DNA from: Ectopseudomonas toyotomiensis
Lineage (GTDB): Bacteria > Pseudomonadota > Gammaproteobacteria > Pseudomonadales > Pseudomonadaceae
Direction: 5' to 3'
Assembly (NCBI RefSeq): GCF_900115695.1
Contig: NZ_FOXK01000003.1
Coordinates: 488,740-552,739 of the forward strand
DNA: 64,000 nucleotides
The notes beneath the pieces were generated by a model, which saw only the letters and a program-made list of their open reading frames with translations, did not search any database and had not been told where the DNA came from. Position 1 is the stretch's first letter. Each line of letters starts with the position of its first letter. Positions 62,813 to 64,000 of this stretch are shown here, in pieces. Both the position numbers and the translations under genes were made by a program.

Positions 62813-63829
62813 TTACTTGAGGCTGTTTTTCAACGTCTGTGCTGCCTGATCCATGGCGGAGAGTACCGCCGGGACTTCGGACACCACATTGAGCAGGCCA
62901 TAGTCGTGGATCATGCCGTTGTAGCGCACGGCGGTCACCGGTACGCCGGCGGCGTTCAGGCGGCGAGCGTAGGCTTCGCCTTCGTCGCGCAGCACGTCCA
63001 TCTCGGCGGTCTGCACCAGTGCTGGCGGCAGGCCCTTGAGCTGTTCCAGGCTGGCGCGCAGGGGCGACGCATGGATCTCGTTACGCTGCTTCGGGTCGGT
63101 GGTGTAGTTGTCCCAGAACCATTCCATCATGCCGCGGGTGAGGAAGTGGCCTTCGGCGAACTGGTTGTAGGAGCCATTGTTGAAGTTGGCGTCGGTCACC
63201 GGCCACAGCAGCACCTGGGCGCGCAGTTTCGGCGTACCGGCTTCCTTGGCCTTGATGGCGACCACGGCTGCCATATTGCCGCCGACGCTGTTGCCGGCCA
63301 CTGCCAGGCGCGATCCGTCGACACCGATCTGGCTGCCGTTGTCGGCCACCCACTTCGTGGCGGCATAGGCCTGGTTGATCGCGGTCGGGTACTTGGCTTC
63401 CGGCGACGGCGTGTAGTCGACGTAGATTGCAGCGGCGCCAGAGCCTACTACCAGGTCGCGGATCAGGCGTTCGTGGGTCGGATAATCACCCAGTACCCAG
63501 CCACCGCCATGGAAGAACATGAAGCCCGGCAGAATGCCGCGAGCGCCTTCAGGACGTACCACCTTGAGGGTGAGCGACTGGCCATTAACCTGGATCACCT
63601 TGGTGTCCACGATAATGCCGGACAGGTCCACCTTGACGTTGGCCTGAGCACCTACCAGTACGGCGCGGGCGTCTTTCGGCGAGAGGGTTTCCAGCGGCTG
63701 ACCACCACCGGCTGCCAGGGCATCGAGGAAACCTTGGGTGTTGCGCTCCACGCCGGGGCTGCCGGCGGCGAAGCTGCTGTTGATGGCCAGGGCGAGCAGC
63801 CCGGCAGTCAGAGTGCGAGAAAATTTCAT
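62813..63829 (-). CDS. HSL-family alpha/beta hydrolase, secreted copy
   Basis: A 338-residue esterase with a signal peptide (MKFSRTLTAGLLALAINSSF, cleavage near FAAGSPG). The body is a close paralogue of the gene at 36502-37479 with the same HGGGW, GNSVGGN and IHDYGLL motifs. The ATG at 63827-63829 follows AGGAGTTT. DNA identity in the central part is very high, with runs of about 70 identical bases. It is likely periplasmic, whereas the other copy is cytoplasmic. Substrate unknown. Confidence 0.9.
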   Translation of the reverse strand: MKFSRTLTAGLLALAINSSFAAGSPGVERNTQGFLDALAAGGGQPLETLSPKDARAVLVGAQANVKVDLSGIIVDTKVIQVNGQSLTLKVVRPEGARGILPGFMFFHGGGWVLGDYPTHERLIRDLVVGSGAAAIYVDYTPSPEAKYPTAINQAYAATKWVADNGSQIGVDGSRLAVAGNSVGGNMAAVVAIKAKEAGTPKLRAQVLLWPVTDANFNNGSYNQFAEGHFLTRGMMEWFWDNYTTDPKQRNEIHASPLRASLEQLKGLPPALVQTAEMDVLRDEGEAYARRLNAAGVPVTAVRYNGMIHDYGLLNVVSEVPAVLSAMDQAAQTLKNSLK

Positions 63830-63865
63830 GGTCAAACTCCTGTCGATCAGTTGGGCGGCTGGTTG

Positions 63866-64000
63866 TCAGTTCTGGTTGGTGCAAACGCTGGAGAGTTGTT
63901 CGTAGTCGAGAACTTCCACGTCACCCGCGCTGTTGCGGTAGGTCATCGTTGCCGTGACCACTTCGCACTGCGAGCTGTTGGGCACGTCGATGGAAATCAC
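63866..64000 (-). CDS. DUF2790-like small secreted protein, C-terminal part only
   Basis: The visible 44 residues are VISIDVPNSSQCEVVTATMT, YRNSAGDVEVLDYEQLSS, VCTNQN, stop TGA at 63866-63868. The pattern C-x-VV-x-A-MTY-x-S-G-x-LDY-x-C-xx-N agrees with the Pseudomonas DUF2790 family of small periplasmic proteins. The start lies beyond the right edge. It is 36 bases upstream of the esterase start and on the same strand. Confidence 0.7.
   Translation of the reverse strand: MISIDVPNSSQCEVVTATMTYRNSAGDVEVLDYEQLSSVCTNQN

Overview
The window is chromosomal DNA from a high-GC gamma-proteobacterium, almost certainly Pseudomonas sensu lato. The evidence is the atu acyclic-terpene cluster, the order dnaX-ybaB-recR-acyl-CoA dehydrogenase, a 4.5S RNA just before dnaX, an OprD-type porin, Pseudomonas-type small proteins and several families of short palindromic (REP-like) repeats. 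From memory this order matches P. aeruginosa, but the repeats and gene content look more like a P. mendocina/oleovorans-type strain; the species is inference. No insertion sequence, prophage, CRISPR array, tRNA or 16S/23S rRNA gene was seen.

Layout. 1-5.4 kb: atuD(partial)-atuC-atuB-atuA on the minus strand with divergent atuR and two AtuR-type operators. 5.5-8.2 kb: two tandem solute-binding-like secreted proteins, a CPBP membrane protease and a small membrane protein. 8.2-10.4 kb: eutBC. 10.6-18.3 kb: a CBS-histidine kinase with a double-receiver response regulator, pyrF, an SDR, a BASS transporter, BenE and LysE family transporters, and a membrane protein. 18.3-22.3 kb: a Fur-boxed FecI/FecR/TonB receptor iron-uptake unit. 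22.5-25.6 kb: MarR divergent from an aminotransferase, a GST, an AraC regulator. 25.7-37.5 kb: ten co-directional minus-strand genes with short gaps or overlaps (propeller sensor kinase and response regulator, dehalogenase-like hydrolase, MFS with a fused ABM domain, OprD porin, Tat amidohydrolase, membrane ABM protein, isochorismatase-like hydrolase, HSL esterase). This run is the best candidate for an undescribed catabolic or detoxification system.

37.6-43.6 kb: an APC antiporter, then a periplasmic copper-handling operon (two His-rich small proteins, TolC-like lipoprotein, multicopper oxidase, cupredoxin, CusF). 43.6-47.5 kb: HU, a lipase-like protein, a chemoreceptor. 47.5-52.2 kb: 4.5S RNA, two small Pseudomonas proteins, dnaX, ybaB, recR. 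52.2-57.9 kb: a secreted zincin-like protein, GNAT, rhodanese with ftrA, an acyl-CoA dehydrogenase followed by the broken 3' end of a second copy, an AraC regulator, and a small secreted protein with an ABM protein. 58-62.7 kb: a gamma-glutamyl polyamine catabolic operon. 62.8-64 kb: a secreted paralogue of the esterase at 36.5 kb and a partial DUF2790-like gene.

Links across the window. The acyl-CoA dehydrogenase at 54.8 kb carries an 18-bp site one base different from the atuA-atuR operator 50 kb away, so it is probably in the AtuR regulon. The two esterases share runs of about 70 identical bases, which suggests gene conversion. REP-like elements sit at gene ends and in two cases supply a stop codon.
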